Origin: CAZUYC01 sp964624475
GTDB lineage: Bacteria; Myxococcota_A; UBA9160; SMWR01
Direction of reading: 5' to 3'
Assembly: GCA_964624475.1 (NCBI GenBank)
Contig: CAZUYC010000001.1
Location: forward strand, 48,166-112,165
DNA: 64,000 bases
This document shows positions 8,975 through 16,803 of this stretch, piece after piece. The translations under genes were made by a program, and so were the position numbers. Numbering within the stretch: position 1 is the stretch's first letter; the number at the start of each line of letters is the position of its first letter. The notes under the pieces were generated by a model. That model was not told the DNA's origin and ran no database searches. It was given only the letters and a program-made list of their open reading frames with translations.

Positions 8975-9589
8975 GTGGCCGATCGGATGCGCAGCTGGCT
9001 CCGCCGGCGGAGATACGGGACCCCGGTCTACGTGGTCTCGGGCCTGCCCCGTTCGGGCACGTCCATGATGATGCACATGCTCGAGGCCGGCGGCATCGCG
9101 CCCTTCAGCGACGGCGAGCGGGCCGCGGACGTCGACAACCCGGAGGGCTACTACGAGCTCGAGCGGGCCAAGAACCTCGAGAAGGACGCGGACAAGAGCT
9201 GGGTGCGCGAGGCGCGCGGGCGCGCGCTCAAGGTCATCTCGTTCCTGCTGCGCCACCTGCCCGACGAGAACGCCTACCGCATCGTCTACATGCGGCGACA
9301 CCTCGACGAGGTGCTGCGGAGCCAGGACAAGATGCTGCACCGCCTCGGCAACCAGGCGCCGGACGCCGAGGCCCTGGCGACGAAGGAGGCCTACCGCAAC
9401 GACATCATCGCCGCGCGGCTCCACGCGCGGAAACGGTCCAACATGGAGATGCTCGAGGTCCACTACGCCGAGGCCGTCGCGGATCCGGCGACCGCGGCGC
9501 GGGCCGTGAACGCCTTCCTCGGCGGACACCTCGACGAGGCGGCCATGGCGGCCGCCGTGAACGCGCACCTCTACCGGAACCGGGTCTAG
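8975..9589 (+). CDS. Sulfotransferase-family protein (204 aa)
   Basis: The GTG at 8975 lies shortly after GGGGGGCAG. Residues 18-33 (VYVVSGLPRSGTSMMM) form the 5'-phosphosulfate-binding P-loop of sulfotransferases; YRIVYMRRHLDEVLRSQDKML is the 3'-phosphate-binding region with its conserved Arg. At 204 residues it is shorter than most sulfotransferases (250-300 aa), and the usual C-terminal extension is reduced. PAPS-dependent transfer of sulfate to a glycan or lipid is the family role. The location behind two phosphodiesterases and before a glycosyltransferase supports a surface-glycan target. Sulfotransferase-like kinases are an alternative. Confidence 0.75.
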   Translation: MADRMRSWLRRRRYGTPVYVVSGLPRSGTSMMMHMLEAGGIAPFSDGERAADVDNPEGYYELERAKNLEKDADKSWVREARGRALKVISFLLRHLPDENAYRIVYMRRHLDEVLRSQDKMLHRLGNQAPDAEALATKEAYRNDIIAARLHARKRSNMEMLEVHYAEAVADPATAARAVNAFLGGHLDEAAMAAAVNAHLYRNRV

Positions 9590-9652
9590 AGCGGGAAGCC
9601 AGGAGGAGGACACGCCCTGGGCCAAGGACGCCGATCGAGCTCGGGAAGGCGG

Positions 9653-10951
9653 GTGGCGGTGTTTCCGGAGCCTGCGGCGATCGGGCCGGTGATGAACCTG
9701 ATCGGCGTCGCCCAGGGCCTGCGCGAGCTCGGACACGAGTGCATCTTCATCCTCGACCCCGGCATCGCGGGCAAGGCGGCGGCCTACGGTTTCGAGGAGC
9801 GGCACCTCTCGTGCATGGAGCCGATGGCGCCGGAGGCGTCGGCGAAGTACTGGGACGAGTTCGTGCAGCAGTACCTGCCGGCCTTCCGGACGTCGCCGTA
9901 CGAGCAGATCTCGACCTACGTCAAGGGCTGCTGGGAGGCCATCGTCGCCACGTCGGAGTGGTCGGTGCGAAACGGCCTCGGCGATCTGCTCGCGCAGCTG
10001 CGCCCCGATCTGATCGTCAACGACAACGTCGCCCTCTACCCGGACACCGAGCGGGCCGGCTGCCCGTGGGTGCGCATGATCTCCTGCAGCGAGAACGAGA
10101 TCGGGGATCCGGACATCCCGCCGCACCTCTCGGGCTGCGCCGAGAACGACCGGGCCGGCTTCGAGCGCTTCCGCCGGCGCTTCGAGGAGGTGATCGGGCC
10201 GGTCCACGACCGCTTCATGGACTTCGTCGAGTCCTGCGGCCACGAGCGGCTCCCCTTCCCCGAGTTCGTGGCGCCCTCGCCCCATCTGAACCTTCTGCTC
10301 TATCCGCGCCCCCTGCGCTTCCGGCGGCGCCGGCCGCTCGACCCCCGGCGCTTCGTCTACCTCGACGGCTGCGTGCGGCGCGAGGCCGAGGCGTACCGGG
10401 TGCCCTCGTTCGGAGCCCACGCCGGCGCGCCGCTCGTCTACTTGAGCTTCGGAAGCCTCGGGACCGCCGACGTGGACCTGATCCGGCGCATGATCGACGT
10501 GCTCGGGAGGGCGCCCTACCGCGTCCTCGTGAACGTCGGCGACCATCGCGCGCGCTACGAGACGCCCCCGCAGAACGTGCGCCTCGCGCCGTGGTACCCG
10601 CAGGCGGCCGCGCTCCCGCACTGCGACGTGGTGATCCAGCACGGCGGCAACAACACGCTCTCGGAGACGCTCTTCTACGGCAAGGCGCCGCTCGTGATGC
10701 CCTTCGTCTGGGACGGGCACGACAACGCGCAACGCGTGAACGACACGAATCACGGCATCGGCATGCATCGCTACGAGTGGAGCGACGACGAGCTGCTGCG
10801 CAACATCGAGCGCCTCCGGGTCGACGAAGCGATCCAGGCCCGCCTGCGCGAGACGAGCGCCACCATGCAGGCGCACGACGGCCGGGAGACCGCCGCGAAG
10901 CGCATCCACGAGCTGCTCGAGGCGACCGCACCTCGCGCGGGGAGGCCCTGA
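9653..10951 (+). CDS. UGT/MGT-type family 1 glycosyltransferase (432 aa)
   Basis: The N-terminal acceptor domain starts VAVFPEPAAIGPVMNLIGVA. The C-terminal donor domain carries GAPLVYLSFGSLG and the UGT signature QHGGNNTLSETLFYGKAPL, VMPFVWDGHDNAQR. The fold is GT-B, transferring sugar from a nucleotide donor to a lipophilic acceptor. The GTG at 9653 is the conventional start, but a very strong AGGAGGAGG at 9601-9609 sits 7 bp before an in-frame CTG at 9617. That would add 12 residues ending RR before VAVFPEP, a more usual N-terminus, so the start is uncertain. The GH84 gene follows after 5 bp, implying one operon. Confidence 0.87.
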   Translation: MAVFPEPAAIGPVMNLIGVAQGLRELGHECIFILDPGIAGKAAAYGFEERHLSCMEPMAPEASAKYWDEFVQQYLPAFRTSPYEQISTYVKGCWEAIVATSEWSVRNGLGDLLAQLRPDLIVNDNVALYPDTERAGCPWVRMISCSENEIGDPDIPPHLSGCAENDRAGFERFRRRFEEVIGPVHDRFMDFVESCGHERLPFPEFVAPSPHLNLLLYPRPLRFRRRRPLDPRRFVYLDGCVRREAEAYRVPSFGAHAGAPLVYLSFGSLGTADVDLIRRMIDVLGRAPYRVLVNVGDHRARYETPPQNVRLAPWYPQAAALPHCDVVIQHGGNNTLSETLFYGKAPLVMPFVWDGHDNAQRVNDTNHGIGMHRYEWSDDELLRNIERLRVDEAIQARLRETSATMQAHDGRETAAKRIHELLEATAPRAGRP

Positions 10952-10956
10952 GGGGC

Positions 10957-12054
10957 ATGGCGTCCGAACGGCGCGACTTCGCCTGCGGGCTCATCGAGGG
11001 CTTCTACGGCGAGCCCTGGAGCTTCGAGGCACGGGCCGGCTACGCGACCTTCCTGAAGGAGAGCGGCTTCGACTTCTACGTGTACGCGCCGAAGGCCGAC
11101 ACCCATCTGCGCAGGGCCTGGCGCCAGGACTGGCCCGCCGCGCAGTGGCGTGCGCTCGAGAAGCTCCGCGCCGGCTACCGGGAGCGCGGCGTGGCCTTCG
11201 GCATGGGCCTCACCCCCTACGGAACCCAGACCGAGTACGGCTCGGGGGCCCGGAGCGACCTGCGGCGAAAGCTGGCGCGGATCGGCGAGCTGGAGCCGGA
11301 TCTCCTGGCCGTCCTCTTCGACGACGTGCCGGGCATCGTCGGGGACCTGGCCGAGCGCCAGGTGGCGGTCGCCCACGATGCGAGGGACGCGAGCCGCGCG
11401 CGCTCGTTCCTGTTCTGTCCGACCTATTACAGCGACGACTCCGTTCTCGAGTCGGCGCTCGGGCCCATGCCGGGCCGCTACCTGGAGGAGCTCGGCCAGC
11501 GCCTCGATCCGGAGATCGAGATCTTCTGGACCGGCCCGCGCATCTGCTCGCGCGAGTACAGCGAGGCCCATCTCTCGGACGTGGCCGGGCGCCTCGGCCG
11601 CAAGCCCTTCCTATGGGACAACTATCCCGTGAACGACGGACCCCGGATGTGCCGGTACCTCCACCTGCGCGCGGTCGCGGGACGACCCCCGGGGCTGCGG
11701 GACTGGACGCGCGGGCTCGCCGCCAATCCGATGAACCAGCCCGAGCTCTCGAAGATCCCGCTCCGCACGCTCCGCGAGAGCCTCGCGACGGGCCGCGGCT
11801 ACGACCCGGCCGCGGCCTTCCGGAAGGCCGCCCGAGCGGTCTGTGGGCCGGCCCTCGCCGAAGCGCTCGAGGAGGACCTGGCGGCGCTCCACGACCAGGG
11901 GCTCGGCGCGCTCGACGCCGCGGGGCGGGCCGCGCTGCGCGCGCGCTATGCGGGCTTCGAGGAGCCGGTCGCCCGCGAGGTCGTGGCATGGCTCGACGGC
12001 CGCTTCGAGCCGTCCGCGGAGGTCCGGGCCGAGTTCGACGGCTGGAACGTCTGA
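10957..12054 (+). CDS. GH84 beta-N-acetylhexosaminidase / O-GlcNAcase-like (365 aa)
   Basis: From the ATG at 10957 the protein opens with the GH84 hallmark GLIEGFYGEPWSFEAR. The tandem catalytic aspartates lie in LLAVLFDDVPG (about residues 116-124), and WDNYPVND is a further conserved segment. The catalytic pair matches the Asp-Asp of bacterial NagJ and human OGA, which use substrate-assisted hydrolysis. No signal peptide is visible, so it would act in the cytosol unless exported otherwise. A following inverted repeat at 12142-12154 (GCTCGG T CCGAGC) may end transcription. The pairing with a UGT-type transferase 5 bp upstream is notable. Confidence 0.9.
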   Translation: MASERRDFACGLIEGFYGEPWSFEARAGYATFLKESGFDFYVYAPKADTHLRRAWRQDWPAAQWRALEKLRAGYRERGVAFGMGLTPYGTQTEYGSGARSDLRRKLARIGELEPDLLAVLFDDVPGIVGDLAERQVAVAHDARDASRARSFLFCPTYYSDDSVLESALGPMPGRYLEELGQRLDPEIEIFWTGPRICSREYSEAHLSDVAGRLGRKPFLWDNYPVNDGPRMCRYLHLRAVAGRPPGLRDWTRGLAANPMNQPELSKIPLRTLRESLATGRGYDPAAAFRKAARAVCGPALAEALEEDLAALHDQGLGALDAAGRAALRARYAGFEEPVAREVVAWLDGRFEPSAEVRAEFDGWNV

Positions 12055-12172
12055 ACCGCACCCGCTGGCGAGGCCCCACCGTTCGGCTTCTCCGGCCGAG
12101 GCGCCGCGATCCGCTCCCCTCCATCGGGTAAAATAGCTCCAGCTCGGTCCGAGCCGAACCGCGGAACGGCAA

Positions 12173-12214
12173 GGCGGCGGAGCCGCCGCGCAGCGAGTCG
12201 GAGGCGAGCGGAGG
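12173..12214. repeat. REP-like element: hairpin plus conserved tail
   Basis: A 6-bp stem (GGCGGC GGA GCCGCC, 12173-12187) is followed by a tail containing GCGCAGCGAGTCGGAGGCGA. The same tail, with 2 differences over 22 bp, occurs after another hairpin at 52961-53007; a related arrangement is at 45636-45690. It lies between the GH84 gene and the phosphatase. I see it as one copy of a dispersed intergenic repeat. Confidence 0.55.
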
Positions 12215-12240
12215 CCTGGACTGGGCGTGGGCAGCGATTC

Positions 12241-12786
12241 ATGAGGGAGCAACGCACGACCCGGGCCGGACGGTCGGCAGGGCTCGCGATCGTCGGGGCC
12301 TTGCTGGCGGCCACGCTGTCCGTCGCGGCGTCGAGGGCCGCCGACCCGCACGGAGCCCTGCCCCGGGAGGTCGCTCCCGGCGTCTTCCGCTCGGCCCAGC
12401 CCGACCCCGAAGGACTGCGCGCCGCGCAGGAACGGGGCGTGCGAACCGTCGTCGTCCTGCGCACGAGCGTGCCGGAGGAGGAGCGCGAAGCGGCCGCGCA
12501 GCTCGGCCTCGAGCTGGTGCACGTCCCGATGGACGGTACGCACATGCCTTCGATGCAAGAGGTGGAGCGGGCGCTCGCGCTGATCCTGGATTCGTCGAAG
12601 CGTCCCGTCCTCGTCCATTGTGCTCACGGGGAGGAGAGAACCGGGGCCGTGATCGCCGCCTACCGCGTCGTCGCGAACGGTTGGGACCCCGCGGCGGCCG
12701 AGGCGGAGGCGATCCGGCTCGGGTTCGGCTTCGACGACCTCGGGGAGTTCCTCGTCCGCTTCCAGGATCACTGGCTGCACCGGTGA
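12241..12786 (+). CDS. Exported dual-specificity/tyrosine phosphatase-like protein (181 aa)
   Basis: The ATG at 12241 gives a signal peptide (about residues 1-35, ending ASRAADP). The active-site loop HCAHGEERTGAVIAAYR fits the HCxxGxxRT/S signature of Cys-dependent phosphatases, with the general-acid region probably around VPMDGTHMPS. The N-terminal part (GVFRSAQPDPEGLRAAQERG) is typical of the small atypical dual-specificity / PTP-like family. It should act in the periplasm on phosphoproteins, inositol phosphates or similar. A TAAAAT at 12129-12134 may be a -10 box, but no matching -35 is clear. Confidence 0.85.
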   Translation: MREQRTTRAGRSAGLAIVGALLAATLSVAASRAADPHGALPREVAPGVFRSAQPDPEGLRAAQERGVRTVVVLRTSVPEEEREAAAQLGLELVHVPMDGTHMPSMQEVERALALILDSSKRPVLVHCAHGEERTGAVIAAYRVVANGWDPAAAEAEAIRLGFGFDDLGEFLVRFQDHWLHR

Positions 12787-12883
12787 TCCTTCGAGCGTCT
12801 GCCCGCTCGGCCGCCGCGCCCATCGCACGCGAGGATGAAGCGGTAGCCTTCCGGCCCGGCGTTCCGGGCGCGGAGGACGACCG

Positions 12884-13357
12884 ATGCGGAGAAACACCGG
12901 TCTGGCGGCGTGGCCGGTCGTGGCCCTGTTCGCCGCGGCCTGCTCGCTCGAGCCGAGCGGGGAGCGGCCGGGCCTCTGGATCTCCGGCGAGGCCGCGCGC
13001 GCGCCGGCCAGCGACTGGTCGTTCACCGACGGCGTGGAGGAGATCCTGATCGAGACGCGCACCGGCTACGGCCTGCCGCACTCGGTCACGATCTGGTGCG
13101 TCGCGATCGACGGCGAGCTCTACGTCGGTGCGAGCGCGCCCGACTTCCCGAAGGAGAGACGCTGGGTCCGCAACGTGCGGCGCGCCCCGGACGTGCGCCT
13201 CGAGATCGCCGGGCGGATCTACGAGCGGCGCCTCGAGCTCATCTCCGATCCGGCGCGGACCGACGCCGTCAACCGGGTCTTCGGCCGCAAGTACCGCTAC
13301 GACGTCGACGAGGATCCAGACCCCGTCGTCTACTGGCGCGTCGTCGACCGCGGCTAG
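12884..13357 (+). CDS. Split-barrel (DUF2255-like) lipoprotein (157 aa)
   Basis: The start ATG at 12884 follows GGAGGACG. Residues 1-20 form a lipoprotein signal with FAAACSLEP as lipobox region. The body (VTIWCVAIDGELYVGASAP, then VRNVRRAPDVRLEIAGRIYE) matches the small PNPOx/FMN-F420 split-barrel proteins often annotated DUF2255 or nitroreductase/deazaflavin-type. Such proteins are usually cytosolic, so a lipoprotein form is unusual. Binding of FMN or F420 cannot be shown from sequence. Confidence 0.65.
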   Translation: MRRNTGLAAWPVVALFAAACSLEPSGERPGLWISGEAARAPASDWSFTDGVEEILIETRTGYGLPHSVTIWCVAIDGELYVGASAPDFPKERRWVRNVRRAPDVRLEIAGRIYERRLELISDPARTDAVNRVFGRKYRYDVDEDPDPVVYWRVVDRG

Positions 13358-13390
13358 AACACGCCGGGCTGACAGGCCGCCGACACGAGG

Positions 13391-13431
13391 AGCGCCGGGG
13401 CCAGCCCTCCCACCCACCGATCCGGATCCCG
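13391..13431 (+). repeat. Left 41-bp direct repeat flanking the toxin-antitoxin pair
   Basis: This 41-bp segment recurs at 14071-14111 with 37 of 41 bases identical by hand alignment. The last 19 bp, CCCACCGATCCGGATCCCG, are identical. It includes the palindrome GATCCGGATC. The offset is exactly 680 bp and the two copies bracket the DUF433/DUF5615 genes. The 13358-13627 interval contains no gene otherwise. Confidence 0.8.
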
Positions 13432-13627
13432 ATCCTCGACCACCTACCGGATCGAGAGGAGCAGGTGCGTCCTCCCCGGTATCGGAGCCGGAGAGACCCC
13501 CTATCCGGCGTTCACGAGGGCCTCGACGCCGAGAACGTGACGACGCTTGAACCGCAGGTTAGGCCGCAACGAAGCAAAGAGGCGTGCCTTGGACGCGGCT
13601 TCGTCGGTCGGGTATCCTCCCGGTGCG

Positions 13628-13870
13628 ATGGCGGAAAAGCTCGAGCTCGAGTCGCTGATTTCCGTCTCCTCCGACGTCATGAGCGGCACTCCCGTGTTCG
13701 CTGGCACGCGCGTTCCCGTGAAGAATCTCCTCGACTACCTTGCGGCCGGGGAGTCTCTCGACGAGTTCCTGGAGCAGTTCCCCACGGTCAAGCGCGATCA
13801 GGCAGTCGCGCTGATCTCGCTTGCGGAGAAGCTTCTCTTGGCTCGTGTCCATGAAGCTTCTCCTCGATGA
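13628..13870 (+). CDS. DUF433 antitoxin (80 aa)
   Basis: The ATG at 13628 is preceded by a weak GGTGCG; the upstream in-frame extension has no homology-like content. DVMSGTPVFAGTRVPVKNL followed by LLDYLAAGESLDEFLEQFP is diagnostic of DUF433, a winged-helix-like antitoxin family paired with DUF5615 PIN-like toxins. The stop overlaps the downstream toxin start (13851) by 20 bp, the usual translational coupling. It probably represses its own promoter. GC content is somewhat lower than the neighbours. Confidence 0.9.
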   Translation: MAEKLELESLISVSSDVMSGTPVFAGTRVPVKNLLDYLAAGESLDEFLEQFPTVKRDQAVALISLAEKLLLARVHEASPR

Positions 13871-14072
13871 GTCTCTCCCGAGGGACCTGAGGCTCCATCT
13901 CCCCGGGTACGAAGTCGTCAGCGTTCCCCAGCGCGGCTGGGCGGCCCAGCAGAACGGTGAGTTGCTCGAACTCGCGAGCGCGGAGTTCGACGTCTTCGTC
14001 ACGGCCGACCACAATCTCGAACACCAGCAGAATCTCTTGACGCTCCCAGTTGCTGTCGTGGTCTGTCCGTAG
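13851..14072 (+). pseudogene. DUF5615 (Mut7-C/PIN-like) toxin, C-terminally truncated (73 aa)
   Basis: From the ATG at 13851: MKLLLDESLPRDLRLHL, then VVSVPQRGWAAQQNGELLEL, FDVFVTADHNLEHQQNL and VAVVVCP. The acidic residues (first-strand Asp, Asp of TADHN) match DUF5615 nucleases. Family members are usually about 110-120 residues; this one stops right after the third core strand, losing the C-terminal helix. The stop codon TAG at 14070-14072 overlaps the first bases of the right-hand direct repeat, so the truncation coincides with the repeat edge. It may be inactive, leaving an orphan antitoxin, or a minimal PIN core may persist. Confidence 0.8.
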
Positions 14073-14111
14073 CGCCGGCGCCTTCCCTCCCGCCCACCGA
14101 TCCGGATCCCG
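14071..14111 (+). repeat. Right 41-bp direct repeat flanking the toxin-antitoxin pair
   Basis: This is the second copy of the 13391-13431 repeat, same orientation, 4 mismatches in 41. Its first two bases supply the end of the toxin stop codon. The remainder of 14112-14333 shows no gene. Confidence 0.8.
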
Positions 14112-14333
14112 GCGTCCGGGCGACCATGGGATCCTCCAGGCGCGTTGGAGAGGCAGCCGAATCGGGGGACCCGGCGCCGCACGGTCTATCATCGCTCCAG
14201 GAAGCTCGTCCAGGGGGGGGCCAGGGCTCGGCGGCCGAGCGCGGGCTCCGCCTCGACACGCCGACGCCCGGCTCACCGCCTTCGAGCGGGAGGACGATGC
14301 ACGGCGTGTGAGTCGGACGGGGGGGCCGCCACC

Positions 14334-16712
14334 GTGACGGACGTCGAGATACGGATCGCCTGGGCTTCCTGGGCCCGGCGCCTCGGCGTGGCCGCGCTCG
14401 GACTCGCCCTCGCCGTGGCTCTCGGGGCTCTCGTGCCGAAGCGCCTTCCCGAGCCCGCGCTACCCAACCGTGTCCTCGCGCGCCCCCACCGGATCGTCCC
14501 CGGCCAGCAGGTGGAGGCGACCAAGCTCGTGGAGCGCCTCGAGCGGCTCCGCTATCGACGCACCCGGTCCTCCGCGCCCGGCCTCGGCGAGTATTTCCTC
14601 GCCGAGGATCGCATCGCGATCCACCAGCGCGAGTTCGCGGGTACGCAGGGGTCCGTCGCGCCCGCGCGCTTCGAGCTGCGTCTCGACGGGCGCGGCCGCG
14701 TGGCCGCGATCCGCGGCGAGCGCGGGCAGCAGCGCGACGAAGCCTTCCTCGATCCCGAGACGCTCGGCGCTCTCGCGGACGACTCTCCCGTGGACCGCGT
14801 GCTGGTCCGGCTCGGCGATCTGCCGCGGTCCCTGGTCGACGCCGTGCTCGTCGTCGAGGATCGCCGCTTCCACGAGCACCACGGCCTCGACCTGCGCCGG
14901 CTGGGCGGAGCGCTGCTCGCCAACCTGCGCGCCCGGCGCGTGCGCCAGGGCGGCAGCACGATCACGCAGCAGCTGGTCAAGAACGTCTTCCTCTCGCACG
15001 AGCGCACCGTGCTGCGCAAGGTGCGCGAGATCTGGCTGGCGCTGCGCGTGGAGCGGGCGCACACCAAGGAAGAGATCCTCGAGGCCTACCTCAACACGAT
15101 CTATCTCGGTCAGCGCGGGGCCGTGTCGGTGGTGGGCGTGGAGGCCGCCGCCCGGCACTATTTCGGCCGCTCCGCGCGCACGCTCGGCCTCGCGGAATCG
15201 GCGCTCCTGGCCGGCATGATCCGCGGGCCCGGCTTCTACTCGCCCTTCCAGCACCCCGAGCGCGCGCGCGAGCGCCGGGACCGCGTGCTCGCGAGGATGG
15301 CCAGGGCGAAGTTCGTCTCCGAGCCGGAGGCCGCGGCCGCCGCGAAGCGCCCGCTCGGCAACGTGGCCCTGCCGCCCGCAACGCCCCGCCCCGCCTGGTT
15401 CCTCGCGAAGCTCGAGCGCGACCTCAAGGCCGACCTCCCCGGCGTCGACCTGCGCGAGGACCGCGTCGTCGTCTTCACGGGGCTCGACGCCCAGCTCCAG
15501 CTCGACGCGGAGAGCGCCGTGCGCCGCGGGATCGGGGAGCTCGAGGCCGCGTTCCCGCGCTTGCGCAATGCCGACGCACCGCTCCAGGCCGCGCTCGTGG
15601 CGCTCGATCCCGCGAGCGGCGCGATCCTCGCCTACGTAGGCGGGCGGAGCTTCTCGGAGAGCCAGTTCGACCGCGCGGCCCAGGCGCGGCGCCAGCCCGG
15701 GAGCGCGTTCAAGCCCGTGGTGCTGCTGGCCGCGCTCGCGCGCGGCGCCGACGGGGCTCCCGCCTTCACGCTCGCCTCGATGCTGCGCGACGAGCCGCTC
15801 GAGGTCGACACGCCGGAGGGGCCGTGGCGGCCCGCGAACTACGAGCAGGAGTTCCACGGCGCGATCACGCTGCGCCGCGCGCTCGCGGACTCGGTGAACG
15901 TGCCCTTCGTGCGTGTGGGGCTCGCGCTCGGGCCCGCGGCGATCGTCGACGCGGCACGACGCATGGGCATCGACTCACCGCTCGAGCCGGTGCCGAGCCT
16001 CGCGCTCGGCGCGGGCGAGGTCTCGCCGCTCGAGCTGGCGCGCGCCTACGCGCTGCTCGCGAACGGCGGCGAGCGGGTCGCGGTCCGCTCCGCCTTCCTC
16101 GTCACGGACGCGGGGGGCCGCGTGCTGCGCGAGGCATCGCCGCTTCGCGAGCGCGCGTTCGATCCCGCCGAGGTCGCGCTCGTGACCTCCGCGCTGGAGG
16201 GCGCGGTGGACGAGGGCACGGGACGCGGGCTTCGCGCGATGGGCTACGAGGGTCCCGTGGCCGGGAAGACCGGCACCACGAACGACGCGCGCGACGCCTG
16301 GTTCGTGGGCTACACGCCCGAGCTCGTGGCCGCGGTCTGGGTGGGATTCGATGACGGCCGGCCGCTCGGGCTCACCGGCGCGCGCGCCGCGCTCCCGATC
16401 TTCGGCCGCTTCCTGATCGACGCGCTCGGAGCGGAAGGGGGAAGCGGGTTCCCGGAGCCCCCCGGCCTCGAGTCCGTCGCGATCCACGAAGGCACGGGCC
16501 TGCGCGCGGGCTTCCTCTGCTGGGGCCGGCGCGAGTGGTTCCTCGAGGGCACCGCGCCGCGCGAGCGCTGCGGGCCCGGCTGGTTCGCCCGGGACGAGCC
16601 CCCGCAGCCCGACGCGGGGCCCAGCCCCCCGCGCGAGCCGCCGTCCGATCCGATCGGGCGCCTCTTCGGGAAGCTCCTCGACCTCGTGGAGGAGGCGGCG
16701 CGCCCGCGGTGA
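14334..16712 (+). CDS. mrcB: Bifunctional penicillin-binding protein 1b (792 aa)
   Basis: A GTG at 14334 starts a short cytoplasmic tail and one membrane anchor (about 15-38). Then follow a UB2H-like domain (RVLARPHRIVPGQ, about 45-110) and a GT51 glycosyltransferase with catalytic Glu in VVEDRRFHEHHG (about 175) plus QGGSTITQQLVKN. A class A transpeptidase completes it: SxxK in QPGSAFKPVV (about 455), SVN (about 520) and KTGTTNDARDAWFVGYT (about 643). UB2H is specific to PBP1b, which in E. coli binds the activator LpoB. It polymerises and cross-links peptidoglycan in the periplasm. The C-terminal tail is Pro-rich. The frame is open upstream to 14145 but lacks similarity there. Confidence 0.93.
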   Translation: MTDVEIRIAWASWARRLGVAALGLALAVALGALVPKRLPEPALPNRVLARPHRIVPGQQVEATKLVERLERLRYRRTRSSAPGLGEYFLAEDRIAIHQREFAGTQGSVAPARFELRLDGRGRVAAIRGERGQQRDEAFLDPETLGALADDSPVDRVLVRLGDLPRSLVDAVLVVEDRRFHEHHGLDLRRLGGALLANLRARRVRQGGSTITQQLVKNVFLSHERTVLRKVREIWLALRVERAHTKEEILEAYLNTIYLGQRGAVSVVGVEAAARHYFGRSARTLGLAESALLAGMIRGPGFYSPFQHPERARERRDRVLARMARAKFVSEPEAAAAAKRPLGNVALPPATPRPAWFLAKLERDLKADLPGVDLREDRVVVFTGLDAQLQLDAESAVRRGIGELEAAFPRLRNADAPLQAALVALDPASGAILAYVGGRSFSESQFDRAAQARRQPGSAFKPVVLLAALARGADGAPAFTLASMLRDEPLEVDTPEGPWRPANYEQEFHGAITLRRALADSVNVPFVRVGLALGPAAIVDAARRMGIDSPLEPVPSLALGAGEVSPLELARAYALLANGGERVAVRSAFLVTDAGGRVLREASPLRERAFDPAEVALVTSALEGAVDEGTGRGLRAMGYEGPVAGKTGTTNDARDAWFVGYTPELVAAVWVGFDDGRPLGLTGARAALPIFGRFLIDALGAEGGSGFPEPPGLESVAIHEGTGLRAGFLCWGRREWFLEGTAPRERCGPGWFARDEPPQPDAGPSPPREPPSDPIGRLFGKLLDLVEEAARPR

Positions 16713-16803
16713 ACACTGGCGCCCCCGGAAGCGCTCGACCTGGATGCACATCATCGCCCCTCGCTCGCCATAGAATCGTGCGCCCCCTCGAGAGGAGGAC
16801 GAA

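Noticed and set aside
13558..13564. GTTAGGC, the core of integron attC sites, also at 35332-35338
   Set aside because: No upstream RYYYAAC partner or attC-like fold near either copy, and no integrase; a 7-mer is expected by chance.
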